Part shown: in pieces, positions 25,893 to 34,434 of the stretch
How the letters are laid out: each line of letters starts with the position of its first letter
Position numbering within the stretch: position 1 is the first letter of the stretch
The notes under the pieces: generated by a model
Databases searched by the model: none
What the model was told of the DNA's origin: nothing
What the model saw: only the letters and a program-made list of their open reading frames with translations
Made by a program: the position numbers and the translations under genes
NCBI GenBank assembly: GCA_029624815.1
Contig: JARSSH010000010.1
Location: forward strand, 1 to 64,000
Origin: Candidatus Competibacter sp.
Lineage (GTDB): Bacteria > Pseudomonadota > Gammaproteobacteria > Competibacterales > Competibacteraceae
Direction: 5' to 3'
DNA length: 64,000 nt

Positions 25893-28181
25893 TTAACCGT
25901 TAATCTTAACAACGGGCCCCATGACCAAAGTTTCACTCCCACTGACGAGTTCCGCTTTGCCGCCCTCGAAGTGTCCCAGCGAAGAACCGACTACTCGGGT
26001 GATAGTGCCATTCACTAAATTGACAGCTCCAGTAGTGGTCATCAACGCCGCTCCCGTCACGTTGGTAATCGGCGCCACGACGTTGATATTGACAGTTCCG
26101 GCTACCGTGATCAGCGAGCCACTGATCGTAATCACCCCCGCCTGATTCATGTGAATCAGGGATGCCCCACACTTAAGCGTAATCGAAGTGCCCGCCGTGA
26201 TAACCTTGTTTGCGCCGATAGACTCGCTGGAGGTATTGCCAACCGCCAGCGTTTCATCGTTACCTATGCTGACCGTCTCGTTATTGGCCACGCTACGGGT
26301 TAAATCATTGCCCACCTGTGATCGTTCGTCATTGTTGATCGTGGAATCCTTGTCGTGCTGAGCGTGCAGCCGCATCAATTCCTGCCCAGCGGTATCATCC
26401 ATGCAGATTTCATTGTAGCCGGGGCCACCGCCTTGCAAGATGGCCGGCTTGACGAGATTGCGGACGCTCCCGATCAGTTGCTCGAAATTTTGGCCAGCAG
26501 GATTGATAAAACGAACGGCCTGCCCCGATGCGGTTTGGCCGGCCTGGCTCTCGCCAGCGCCCGATGCGGCGTAAGACGGCCACCCTAAATCGTAAGGCGA
26601 CGGCACGTCGCAAACCAGACGGTACGAGTGATTGGCGTCATCGCCAGTCTGAAGCGAGTAGCGGTAACTGCCCGCACTTTCCCGAACCGCGGCGGCGGGT
26701 GGCGCTGGATCTCTATTTTCTTGATAGGCGATCTTACCCGTGGTGTTGGTCTTCATCCCGCTGATGACCGCACCCACTGGCAGCGGGTAGGGCGGCATGT
26801 TCCCGCCGTTGTAGACCCGTCCGGTAATAATGGGCCGATCTGGATCACCTTCCAGAAAATCGACGATGACTTCCTGGCCGATGCGGGGAATCGAGATCCC
26901 GCCCCAGTTTCTACCGGCCCACGGCTGCGAAACCCGAATCCAGCAGGAGCTGTTCTCATTCGATTCGCTGTAGCGATCCCAATGAAATTGACATTTGACC
27001 CGCCCATGCTGATCTGTCCAAATCTCCTGACCCTTCGGTCCTACCACCGTCGCGGTCTGCGGCCCGCGCACGATGGCTTTCGGCGTCACACGCGGCGGGC
27101 AATAGGGTTCCTTGGTGTCCATGGCGGTAAACCGGCAATCATACAAAAACCCAGATGGCTGACCCTCCAGGCGCGATTCATAGTCGTCGGAATCCAGCGT
27201 GATCGTCGTCGCGGTCAGCAGATATTGATGGTTTTGGTCTTGCCGCGGGAAGTGAGCCAGCGAGAACAGCCATCCGGCCGCCAAACCTCGCGCGTCGGCA
27301 CGACCTTCGGCAGTCTCATATTGCGTCCGCAGTTCCTCCAGCCGAACCCGCGCATAGGTTTGGCCCAGTTCTGACTCGGTGTATTTACCTGGGTAGTCGT
27401 AGATTTCGTAGTGATCCCGCGCATGGCGGCGGCGCATCTCCAAGCGCCGATACAAATTCTTGCGGGGAACCTTGAAATCAAAATCGGTGTGGGCATACGC
27501 GCCCGGTTGAACGCGTTGGGTCAATTCCCAGTCATGAATATGTTCCCCATGGCGGCGTTCGTGCATCTCCGGCGGCAGATAGGACACCTCGCCGTAACCG
27601 GGAAAAGACTCGTGCGCCGCCATCGAATCCGCCAGAATTAGGATGTGCTTATCTTGCCTGTGCTTGAAGTAGTAGTAGATGCCTTCTTCTTCCAGCAGGC
27701 GGCTCACAAAATCCAGGGTTGTTTCCCGATACTGAACGCAATACTCACGCGGTGGGTGGTGGCGCTCGGTCAGCCGAATTTGAAAATCGCTAAAACCATG
27801 TTCCCGGAAAATGGACTTGACAATATCGGGAACGTTAACGTTCTGATAAATCCGGCAATCCGTCGTGCGACTGAGAAACCACAGCCACGGTCGCAGCGTT
27901 GCCTGATAAGCGGCGTAACGGCCATGCCCCCGGATTTGTCGAAACTGACTCACCAGGCCATGAAAGTAGCGAGCCCGATCCTTGGGTAGATTGAGTCGCA
28001 CCACCATGGGTTGCCCCAGCATGTCGGTGAACTCGATTCCCGGATTTTCGCTGAAGATATCCAGATGGAACTCAAACGGTTGGCTGAGCTGTTCGCGCGC
28101 CTCCATTCGCCGAAACAGGAGGGCGTCCGCGCCGAGGGCGCTGGCGACGGCAATGATTCTATGTTTTTGGGTGGCAGCCAT
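25893..28181 (-). CDS. vgrG: Type VI secretion spike protein VgrG (TssI)
   Basis: The 762-residue protein is a standard VgrG. The N-terminal gp27-like part begins with HRIIAVASALGADALLFRRMEAREQLSQPF (motif location 7-36) and includes the conserved PREYCVQYRETTLDFVSRLLEEEGIYYYF region. The gp5 OB-fold contains QEIWTDQHGRVKCQFHWDR and CWIRVSQPWAG. The C-terminus (about 620-762) is a repetitive Ser/Thr/Val-rich beta-helix needle. No extra enzymatic domain is seen, so the cargo is presumably carried by the downstream PAAR protein (27 nt away). Other T6SS structural genes are not in this window. (Only motif positions are meant where stretches are given.). Confidence 0.94.
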   Translation of the reverse strand: MAATQKHRIIAVASALGADALLFRRMEAREQLSQPFEFHLDIFSENPGIEFTDMLGQPMVVRLNLPKDRARYFHGLVSQFRQIRGHGRYAAYQATLRPWLWFLSRTTDCRIYQNVNVPDIVKSIFREHGFSDFQIRLTERHHPPREYCVQYRETTLDFVSRLLEEEGIYYYFKHRQDKHILILADSMAAHESFPGYGEVSYLPPEMHERRHGEHIHDWELTQRVQPGAYAHTDFDFKVPRKNLYRRLEMRRRHARDHYEIYDYPGKYTESELGQTYARVRLEELRTQYETAEGRADARGLAAGWLFSLAHFPRQDQNHQYLLTATTITLDSDDYESRLEGQPSGFLYDCRFTAMDTKEPYCPPRVTPKAIVRGPQTATVVGPKGQEIWTDQHGRVKCQFHWDRYSESNENSSCWIRVSQPWAGRNWGGISIPRIGQEVIVDFLEGDPDRPIITGRVYNGGNMPPYPLPVGAVISGMKTNTTGKIAYQENRDPAPPAAAVRESAGSYRYSLQTGDDANHSYRLVCDVPSPYDLGWPSYAASGAGESQAGQTASGQAVRFINPAGQNFEQLIGSVRNLVKPAILQGGGPGYNEICMDDTAGQELMRLHAQHDKDSTINNDERSQVGNDLTRSVANNETVSIGNDETLAVGNTSSESIGANKVITAGTSITLKCGASLIHMNQAGVITISGSLITVAGTVNINVVAPITNVTGAALMTTTGAVNLVNGTITRVVGSSLGHFEGGKAELVSGSETLVMGPVVKING

Positions 28182-28276
28182 GGTCGCGAATCCTGGTTTT
28201 TCCCGTTGAGACTAGCTCAAAAATCCTACAACTAAAACCACCAGGTTGCATCGTGCGGGCTGGAGTTTACTCATCA

Positions 28277-30181
28277 CTACTTCTGCAACACGTAGGTACC
28301 CGGCGCTTCGCAGATCGGGTATAGACCTTTCTCTGGCATACCCATCGGCGGCGGCGAAACCTGGTGCGCCGCCGAATGCTTGACCAGCCATGCTTCCCAA
28401 GCGGGCCACCAAGAGCCTTCCTGCTTGGGTACGGTCGCCTGCCAGGTGTCCGGGTCGATATAGCGATCCTGATCGTTGCGGCAGGCCATCTGGAAGCTGC
28501 GCCGCCGGTGCCCTGGCTCGCTAACGATACCGGCGTTGTGGCCACCACTGGTCAGCAGAAAGGTAACCTCATCGGCATCCGCCAACAGGTTGATCTTGTA
28601 GACCGACCGCCAAGGGGCAACATGATCCTGCTCGGTGGCGACCGTGAAGACCGGGGCACGGATATCGGTGATCGAGATCGTGCGGTCATCGACTTTATAA
28701 TGGCCGGTGGCCAGTTCGTTACCGAGAAAAATGTGCCGCAGGTATTCGGAATGCATGCGAAACGGCATCCGGGTCTGATCGGCGTTCCAAGCCATCAGGT
28801 CGTTGATCCGCTGGCGGTGACCCAACAAGTAATCATGGACCAGTCGCGACCAGATCAAATCGTTGGAACGCAGCATTTGGAAAGCGCCCACCATCTGATC
28901 GGCATCCAAATAGCCCTGATCCCACATCATGTCTTCCAGGAAGGAAACCTGACTTTCATTGATGAACAGCAGTAGCTCGCCCGCCTCGGTGAAATCGGTC
29001 TGGGCCGCGAACAGTGTTATGCTCTTAAGCCGGTCATCGCCATCGCGAGCCATGGCGGCAGCGGTCAGAGTCAGCAGGGTGCCACCGAGGCAGTAACCGA
29101 CCGTGTGGATCTTGCGTCCGGGTAGAATCGTGGAAATGGCGGCCAGCGCCGCCATCGCGCCATGTTGGCGATAGTCGTCCATGCCGAGATCACGATCCGC
29201 GGCGGTCGGGTTTTTCCAGGAGATCATGAAGACCGTATGGCCCTTTTCCACCAGGAATTTGACCATGGAATTGTGCGGCGACAGATCGAGAATGTAGTAC
29301 TTCATGATCCAGGCAGGCGCCACCAAAACCGGCTCGGCGTATGTCTGAGCGGTAACCGGTTGGTATTGGATCAGCTCGATCAAGTGGTTACGGAAGATGA
29401 CTTTGCCTGGAGTGACGGCTACATCGCGGCCGACCACAAATTGCCCTGTCCCCGCATCCAATTGTTTGCCCGCCACCGTCTTTTCCATGTCGTCCATGAA
29501 ATTGGTCCAGCCACGCACCAGGTTTTGACCGCCTTCCTCCATGGTGGCCTTTAGGATCTCCGGGTTGGTGAGCGGTGAGTTGGAGGGCGAAAACATATCG
29601 AGGATCTGCCGTGTCACAAAGGAGACGATCGCTTCATTCTGTTTGTTGACGCCACGGATGCGGGTGGTGGCGTTGTACCACCATTGCTGGGTCAGCAGAA
29701 ACGACTGCGAGATGAGGTTGTAGGGCCATTGCCGCCAACTCTCGCTGTCGAAACGGCGGTCCTGAGGCAGCGGTTCGATGCAGAGCGGGGTCTCCGGGCT
29801 TTGACTCGCCTTGAACGCGTAAAGCGCCAGCCGCACCATCTTGCGAACCGCCTTTTCGTTCAGCAACGCTTGCTTGCCTGGGGAAAGACCCAGATGCATC
29901 AGCCAGTCGAGGTAGGCCATGGCCAACACCGCCGGCGAGGTGCCCGCGGTGCCGCGAGCGAGGTTGGCGCTCACCATCCGGTCGATGGTTTCGGGAATGT
30001 GGGTGCCGAGAAACGAGCGTTCGATGCCGTAGGCGCGGTGTGCCGAGGACGTTTGGCCGGACGGGCCAAGCCAGGAACGCAGCGGTTGTTTGGGGGTGGA
30101 TTCGATCTCGGGGGCGACTGGTTGCTCGGACGTCGCGACTTGGACGGGAGCGACCGGGGCGGTCTGCTTGGAGTCTGGCAT
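28277..30181 (-). CDS. phaC: Poly(3-hydroxyalkanoate) synthase, class I-type
   Basis: The 634-residue enzyme polymerises 3-hydroxyacyl-CoA into PHA granules. The alpha/beta-hydrolase core has the lipase-like box GYCLGGT with the catalytic Cys near residue 363. Family segments include the WWYNATT-containing N-terminal region, PAWIMKYYILDLSPHNSMVKFLVE, the AAQTDFTEAGEL stretch and the catalytic Asp/His regions near EQDHVAPW and TSGGHNAGIV. The length suits a subunit that works alone (class I or II). The ATG at 30181 follows a GAGG site; an earlier ATG at 30196 lacks one. No phasin, phaA or phaB lies next to it; the thiolase at 14254 could supply precursor. Confidence 0.94.
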   Translation of the reverse strand: MPDSKQTAPVAPVQVATSEQPVAPEIESTPKQPLRSWLGPSGQTSSAHRAYGIERSFLGTHIPETIDRMVSANLARGTAGTSPAVLAMAYLDWLMHLGLSPGKQALLNEKAVRKMVRLALYAFKASQSPETPLCIEPLPQDRRFDSESWRQWPYNLISQSFLLTQQWWYNATTRIRGVNKQNEAIVSFVTRQILDMFSPSNSPLTNPEILKATMEEGGQNLVRGWTNFMDDMEKTVAGKQLDAGTGQFVVGRDVAVTPGKVIFRNHLIELIQYQPVTAQTYAEPVLVAPAWIMKYYILDLSPHNSMVKFLVEKGHTVFMISWKNPTAADRDLGMDDYRQHGAMAALAAISTILPGRKIHTVGYCLGGTLLTLTAAAMARDGDDRLKSITLFAAQTDFTEAGELLLFINESQVSFLEDMMWDQGYLDADQMVGAFQMLRSNDLIWSRLVHDYLLGHRQRINDLMAWNADQTRMPFRMHSEYLRHIFLGNELATGHYKVDDRTISITDIRAPVFTVATEQDHVAPWRSVYKINLLADADEVTFLLTSGGHNAGIVSEPGHRRRSFQMACRNDQDRYIDPDTWQATVPKQEGSWWPAWEAWLVKHSAAHQVSPPPMGMPEKGLYPICEAPGTYVLQK

Positions 30182-30977
30182 GATTGCACACCTCACGGAT
30201 ACGAGGATTACGCGGCGCCGGACAGCGATGGAAGCGACAGATCCACCATTGCTCGCACCGCGTTAACAGTGTAACGCAAACCCAGTCAGCCAGCCAAAGG
30301 TGAAGCCCTAGATTTGCTGGAAAAGTGAAGGAGCAGGGATGCATCCTGCCAGTTTGAACGCCGTGGCAGGCGTTGGAACCGACCAACCCGAGAGGAGCAT
30401 CTCAGATGGCTAGAGTACCGGCGAGCGAGCAGACCCGCAAACGGATTACAGAATGTTGCGCAGTCCGGTGCGGCCGATCATCGAAGAGGCGTTGGAGGCC
30501 GAGGTGACGGACGTGTTGGGGCGAGGTTACCACGCGCGGGGCGAACACTGGTTGGGTGCCGGAACGGTAACCCCCTAGGCCGGCTCAAGACGATCGGGGA
30601 GATCGTGTGTGCTCCAGGTGGCTGGTCTGTGCGAGCCGTGGGCCAATGAAGCGAAGCAGGCTCTGCGAGTTCTGGCAACAGACCGCACCAGCACAATCGA
30701 CCGCATTCCGCCTCCTTAACCGACATGTCGCGTATGCCGGTGATGGGTGAATTGTAGGTAAGCGGTCGCTATACAAGGGTCTATATTATTACAGTGGGTA
30801 TCTGTGTGGAAAAGTGACGCCATGTTTTATCTTCCCGCAGGCTTTCATGGTTTCCATTCAGGCACCCATTGAGCGTCCATCGATGCCGAGAGCAACAACG
30901 ACTTAGTTCGGCACTCGGTGCTCGGTGGCCATTGACCCTACGTCAGATAGGGAGACTTGCCATGATGAGGAGGAACC
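30182..30977. other. Intergenic region with IS remnant, upstream of phaC and the sigma-54 regulator
   Basis: About 800 bp lie between the divergent phaC and sigma-54 regulator genes. The left 200 bp should hold the phaC promoter. The middle (30406-30615) is a decayed transposase fragment. The right part (30740-30960) is AT-richer and should contain the regulator promoter. No RNA gene is recognised. Confidence 0.55.
30406..30615 (+). pseudogene. IS256-family (mutator) transposase fragment
   Basis: From an ATG at 30406 the frame reads MARVPASEQTRKRI, shifts after about 16 codons and continues with VRPIIEEALEAEVTDVLGRG, the N-terminal region typical of IS256-type transposases (E-A-L-E-A-E-V-T-x-x-L-G-R). 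An in-frame TAG follows, then a short GRLKT remnant of the family GRLKTxxG motif in another frame. At least two frameshifts and a stop make it a pseudogene. No terminal inverted repeats were recognised. Confidence 0.7.
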
Positions 30978-32939
30978 ATGTCGGACGAGACGACCGCGCA
31001 TGCGGAGCATATTCTGTCCGTGGTGCAGGGAACCAGGACCGAATCTTCACCAGAAGCCAGTATTGCCCGTTCCTGGATCCGTTGCGTCAATAACTACGGC
31101 ATTGACGCCGTTCATTTTCATCAGACCCAGGTGCTCGAACAGATTCGTTTGCGCGAACACCAGCAGCGCCTGGATGACTTTCTGGACATCGCCCGAATTG
31201 AAATGAACGGCCTCTATCAGCGGATCGCTGGCTCGGGCTTTGCCGTGATTCTGACCGATGGCGATGGCGTGATCGTCAACTGGATTTGCGATGCCAACTT
31301 GAGTGGACCTTTCAAGCAAGTTGGTCTGTGGCCAGGCGCCATCTGGGATGAAGAAAACGAAGGAACCAACGGCATTGGCACCGCGCTGATCGAACAGCAG
31401 GCCCTGACCGTTCATCGCGATGAACATTTCCGTAGCCGGCATACCCAATTGACTTGCTCGGCGGCACCGATTTTCGGCCCGCGGAACCAATTATTGGCGG
31501 TGCTGGATATTTCCTCGGTCAGTTCCCAGGATTCCAGACAAAGCCAGTTTCATACCCTCGCGCTGGCTGCGCTGAGCGCCCGGATGATCGAGCACGGGTT
31601 CTTTCTGCGGGTGTTTCGCCAGCAATGGATCCTGCGTTTCCATCACCAACCGGAATTGATTGGTGGGAGCAACGAGGGTCTACTGGCTTTCGATGATGGC
31701 GGACACATTCTGGCCACCAATCAGAGTGCGGCGGATCAGCTTCGACAACCACGCCATCGGTTGGTCGGCCAGCGTGTCGATTTTCTCTTCGCCATCACTT
31801 TGGAGACCCTGCTCGGCAACGCCAGTGGCCAACCTAAAACGTTGTGGCCCATTACCGACAAGACCGGCCATCGGTTTTTCACTCTGTTGTACGGAACCGA
31901 ACGACGCTCATCCAAGAACCGTCCTCCGCGCCTGGCGGCTGAGGAAACCGAGCCTTTGCTCCCGCCGATGAAAACCCTGGAGGGTTTGGCCGGGAGAGAC
32001 CCGCTGATGGCGTACAACGTCGATTGCGTTCGGAGGGTCATGAACAAGCGCGTCAATATTCTGCTGACTGGCGAAACCGGGACCGGCAAGGAGGCTTTCA
32101 CCAAGGCGATTCACGATGCCAGTGCGAGAGCCGACAAACCCTTCGTCGCCGTGAATTGCGCCTCGATCCCGGAAACCTTGATCGAAAGCGAATTGTTTGG
32201 CTACAAATATGGAGCATTTACCGGTGCGCGCCAGGAAGGCCGGCGCGGCAAGATTCTGCAAGCCCACGGTGGCACTCTGTTTCTGGACGAGATCGGCGAT
32301 ATGCCGCCGCCCTTGCAAACCCGACTGCTGCGAGTCCTGGAAGAAAAGGAGGTGCTGCCGCTCGGCAGCGATACACCGGTGCCGGTGGATATTTTCCTGA
32401 TCAGCGCCACTCATCGCAATTTGCGGGAGCACATGGCCTCCGGGGCATTTCGGGAAGATCTCTATTATCGATTGAATGGTTTGGAATTACGCCTGCCGGC
32501 TTTGCGCGAACGCAGTGATCGACTGTCGCTAATACGCAGCCTGCTGGCGGCGGAAAGCGACGGCATGAGCGTGCGCATCACCGAAGATGCGCTGATGGCG
32601 CTGAACGCTTATTCGTGGCCGGGCAATATCCGTCAATTGCGCAATGTATTGCGCACGGCGGCGGCACTGTGCGATGAACAGTGTATCCGACTCGAAAATC
32701 TGCCCGCGGAGATTACCGGTCTAAAGCCGCATGACCCGATGTGGCGTAGCGTGGCGATACCTAGCGACATGGCCATGGGTGGCCTCGCGCATGCCGAGCG
32801 GGAAGCGCTGTTAAGGCAACTGGAGCGTCATGGTTGGAATATCACCAACACCGCCGCACACTTGGGCTTCAGTCGCAATACGCTGTACCGCAAGATGCGC
32901 AAGCATGGCATTCAGCCGCGTGAATATCCGACGCCATGA
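30978..32939 (+). CDS. Sigma-54-dependent regulator, AcoR/DhaR type
   Basis: The 653-residue activator has an N-terminal sensory region with a GAF-like domain (about 60-210, including the motif WDEENEGTNGIGTAL typical of the AcoR/DhaR group) and a following PAS-like segment (about 220-330). The AAA+ domain has Walker A GETGTGKE (about 363) and an intact GAFTGA loop (about 411-416) that contacts sigma-54. A Fis-type helix-turn-helix ends the protein (NTAAHLGFSRNTLYRKMRKHGI). This subfamily often controls alcohol, diol or acetoin catabolism. It is convergent with the mycofactocin genes, a sensible position for an alcohol-responsive activator of that cluster, though its targets are inferred. Confidence 0.9.
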   Translation: MSDETTAHAEHILSVVQGTRTESSPEASIARSWIRCVNNYGIDAVHFHQTQVLEQIRLREHQQRLDDFLDIARIEMNGLYQRIAGSGFAVILTDGDGVIVNWICDANLSGPFKQVGLWPGAIWDEENEGTNGIGTALIEQQALTVHRDEHFRSRHTQLTCSAAPIFGPRNQLLAVLDISSVSSQDSRQSQFHTLALAALSARMIEHGFFLRVFRQQWILRFHHQPELIGGSNEGLLAFDDGGHILATNQSAADQLRQPRHRLVGQRVDFLFAITLETLLGNASGQPKTLWPITDKTGHRFFTLLYGTERRSSKNRPPRLAAEETEPLLPPMKTLEGLAGRDPLMAYNVDCVRRVMNKRVNILLTGETGTGKEAFTKAIHDASARADKPFVAVNCASIPETLIESELFGYKYGAFTGARQEGRRGKILQAHGGTLFLDEIGDMPPPLQTRLLRVLEEKEVLPLGSDTPVPVDIFLISATHRNLREHMASGAFREDLYYRLNGLELRLPALRERSDRLSLIRSLLAAESDGMSVRITEDALMALNAYSWPGNIRQLRNVLRTAAALCDEQCIRLENLPAEITGLKPHDPMWRSVAIPSDMAMGGLAHAEREALLRQLERHGWNITNTAAHLGFSRNTLYRKMRKHGIQPREYPTP

Positions 32940-32948
32940 AACGCGCCA

Positions 32949-32966
32949 GCGCGGCGTTAACCGCGC
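32949..32966. terminator. Hairpin between the regulator and mftB
   Basis: GCGCGG-CGTTAA-CCGCGC forms a perfect 6-bp GC stem in the 47-bp gap between two convergent genes. No T-run follows on either strand, apart from ATTTT 8 nt later, so it is only a candidate bidirectional terminator. Confidence 0.35.
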
Positions 32967-32986
32967 CGATGATTTTGCGGCTCCAT

Positions 32987-33274
32987 TCACGCGCCATGCA
33001 TCAAAAGACCCAGTCGCTCCAATTGCACGACCGCTTTGACCAGTGTCTCGCCCGTTGATGGTGACATTTCCTGAGATGTCAGGAAATCATCCAGCGTTTC
33101 CTGCAATGAGCGACAGCCATCCAGACAGTTCACGAACTCGACCGCTCGATGGGAATGCAGGAAATACAGGCGACGGTTGTCGTAGCGGTACACCAGACCG
33201 CCGAAGCGCTCCGGGCGGATCGCCACCCCCGGAGCCAGCCGGTAACAAGCCGCAAGTTCGACCGTTGTGTTCAT
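32987..33274 (-). CDS. mftB: Mycofactocin peptide chaperone MftB
   Basis: The 95-residue protein has the PqqD-like fold expected of MftB, which binds the leader of MftA and presents it to the radical SAM enzyme MftC. The pattern YRLAPGVAIRPERFGGLVYRY, the strand RRLYFLHSHRAVEFVNCLDG and the C-terminal helix LVKAVVQLERLGLL match the family. Its ATG overlaps the stop of the SDR gene by 4 bp (ATGA), which fixes the start and implies translational coupling. A longer frame to 33346 only overlaps the SDR gene. It is the last gene of the cluster, separated from mftA by the SDR gene, whereas mftA and mftB are adjacent in mycobacteria. Confidence 0.85.
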   Translation of the reverse strand: MNTTVELAACYRLAPGVAIRPERFGGLVYRYDNRRLYFLHSHRAVEFVNCLDGCRSLQETLDDFLTSQEMSPSTGETLVKAVVQLERLGLLMHGA

Positions 33275-34080
33275 TTCAGCATTCTCCCCGCATCGATATT
33301 GAGCTTCTGCCCAGTCACGTAGCGCGCTTCGCCCGAAACCAGCCATAAAGCCGCCTTGGCGACATCTTCCGCGTCGATCAGTTTGACCGGCAGGGCGTTG
33401 CCGTGACGAATGAATTCGACCAGATCCTCCGTCGCCATGTCGGCGGCTTGGGCCATGCCGGTGATGATGTCGGTATCGACCGCGGTGGGGTGCAGCGTGT
33501 TGACGGTGATGTGGTGCGGCGCGAGTTCATGCGCCAGTGAATGGGCCAGTCCGACGACGCCCCATTTCGACGCGCAATAATGGGCCATGCCCGGTTCACC
33601 GCGCAGACCGGCGACCGACGAGGTCATGACGATGCTGCCGCCCGTTCCCTGAGCCAACATCCGTGGGACGACGTATTTCACCGCCAGCCAATAGCCCTTG
33701 AGATTGACGTCGAGCATCATGTCCCACCATTCCTCGGTGATGTCCCAGGTCAGGGCCATGTCAGCGATGCCGGCATTGCAGACCAGGATGTCGATGTGCC
33801 CGAAAGTCGCTATCGTCTTCTCGACGGCGGCGGCCATCGCCGCGCTATCACGGACATCGGCGACCAGCTCCAGGGCCTGGCGTCCGTATTCCCGAACCTG
33901 TCGGGCGGTTTCCTCCAGGTCGCTACGCATCGCTAGCGAATAGCGTGGATAGGGAAGATCGCGGCAGATATCCAGCGCCGCGATATCGGCCCCCTCGCGA
34001 GCCATCAGCACCGCATGCGCTCGGCCCTGGCCGCGCCCCGCGCCGGTAATCAATGCTACTTTGCCTTCCAGCTTGCCCAT
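33271..34080 (-). CDS. Mycofactocin-type SDR family oxidoreductase
   Basis: The 269-residue short-chain dehydrogenase has the nucleotide-binding loop TGAGRGQGRAHA, NAG in the middle, a catalytic Ser in MTSSVAG and the pair Tyr/Lys in YCASK. The N-terminal pattern VALITGAGRGQGRAHAVLMA followed by an acidic strand end in LDIC and the insertion PYPRYSLA before the NAG region are marks of the mycofactocin-coupled SDR group, whose NAD(H) is bound so tightly that an external carrier must reoxidise it. Its position between mftA and mftB supports this. The substrate, probably a secondary alcohol or hydroxy compound, is unknown. Confidence 0.88.
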   Translation of the reverse strand: MGKLEGKVALITGAGRGQGRAHAVLMAREGADIAALDICRDLPYPRYSLAMRSDLEETARQVREYGRQALELVADVRDSAAMAAAVEKTIATFGHIDILVCNAGIADMALTWDITEEWWDMMLDVNLKGYWLAVKYVVPRMLAQGTGGSIVMTSSVAGLRGEPGMAHYCASKWGVVGLAHSLAHELAPHHITVNTLHPTAVDTDIITGMAQAADMATEDLVEFIRHGNALPVKLIDAEDVAKAALWLVSGEARYVTGQKLNIDAGRMLK

Positions 34081-34141
34081 GAGTTCCGCCTTGCCCGGTT
34101 TCAGCCGGCCTTAACATGACGACGTTGACGACAACGGTATG

Positions 34142-34170
34142 GCTCACCGGCCTTTCGGAGACGGGTGAGC
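34142..34170 (-). promoter_or_regulatory. Stem-loop directly after mftA
   Basis: Eight nucleotides after the mftA stop codon the transcript could form a 7-bp stem, GCTCACC with GGTGAGC, closed by an inner CC-GAAA-GG tetraloop. No U-run follows. A stem here may protect the upstream mftA message or partly attenuate transcription into the SDR and mftB genes, so that the small precursor peptide is made in excess. Confidence 0.5.
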
Positions 34171-34177
34171 GCTGGCC

Positions 34178-34357
34178 TCAATAAACGCCGCACATGCCGT
34201 CGATGCTGACTTCTTCGATCAGCAACTCTTCCATGACCTTCGGCAGTTCTGTTGGCGGCTCGGGCTGCCGGGTTGCTATCTCGTGCGCTGTAACCTTGGC
34301 TAGCGGCGTTGCATGGAGAGCAGGCGTTTCGGGGCGTTGTTCGACAGGAATGAACAT
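34178..34357 (-). CDS. mftA: Mycofactocin precursor peptide MftA
   Basis: The 59-residue peptide is the substrate from which the redox cofactor is made. Its C-terminus, SIDGMCGVY, matches the diagnostic MftA core, in which MftC acts on the final Val-Tyr pair and MftE cleaves it off. The conserved acidic region before it (VMEELLIEEVSIDG) is the part bound by MftB and MftC. The N-terminal 35 residues are a Pro- and Thr-rich leader. GGAG lies 9 nt upstream of the ATG. The long in-frame extension to 34861 is an artefact running through mftF. It lies 77 nt after mftF and 97 nt before the SDR gene. Confidence 0.95.
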   Translation of the reverse strand: MFIPVEQRPETPALHATPLAKVTAHEIATRQPEPPTELPKVMEELLIEEVSIDGMCGVY

Positions 34358-34434
34358 CGGGATAATCTCCTTTAGGTTGACGATGCACAGGGATATGACA
34401 ACGGTAAAACACGGCGGGGATTGATCATGATCGA

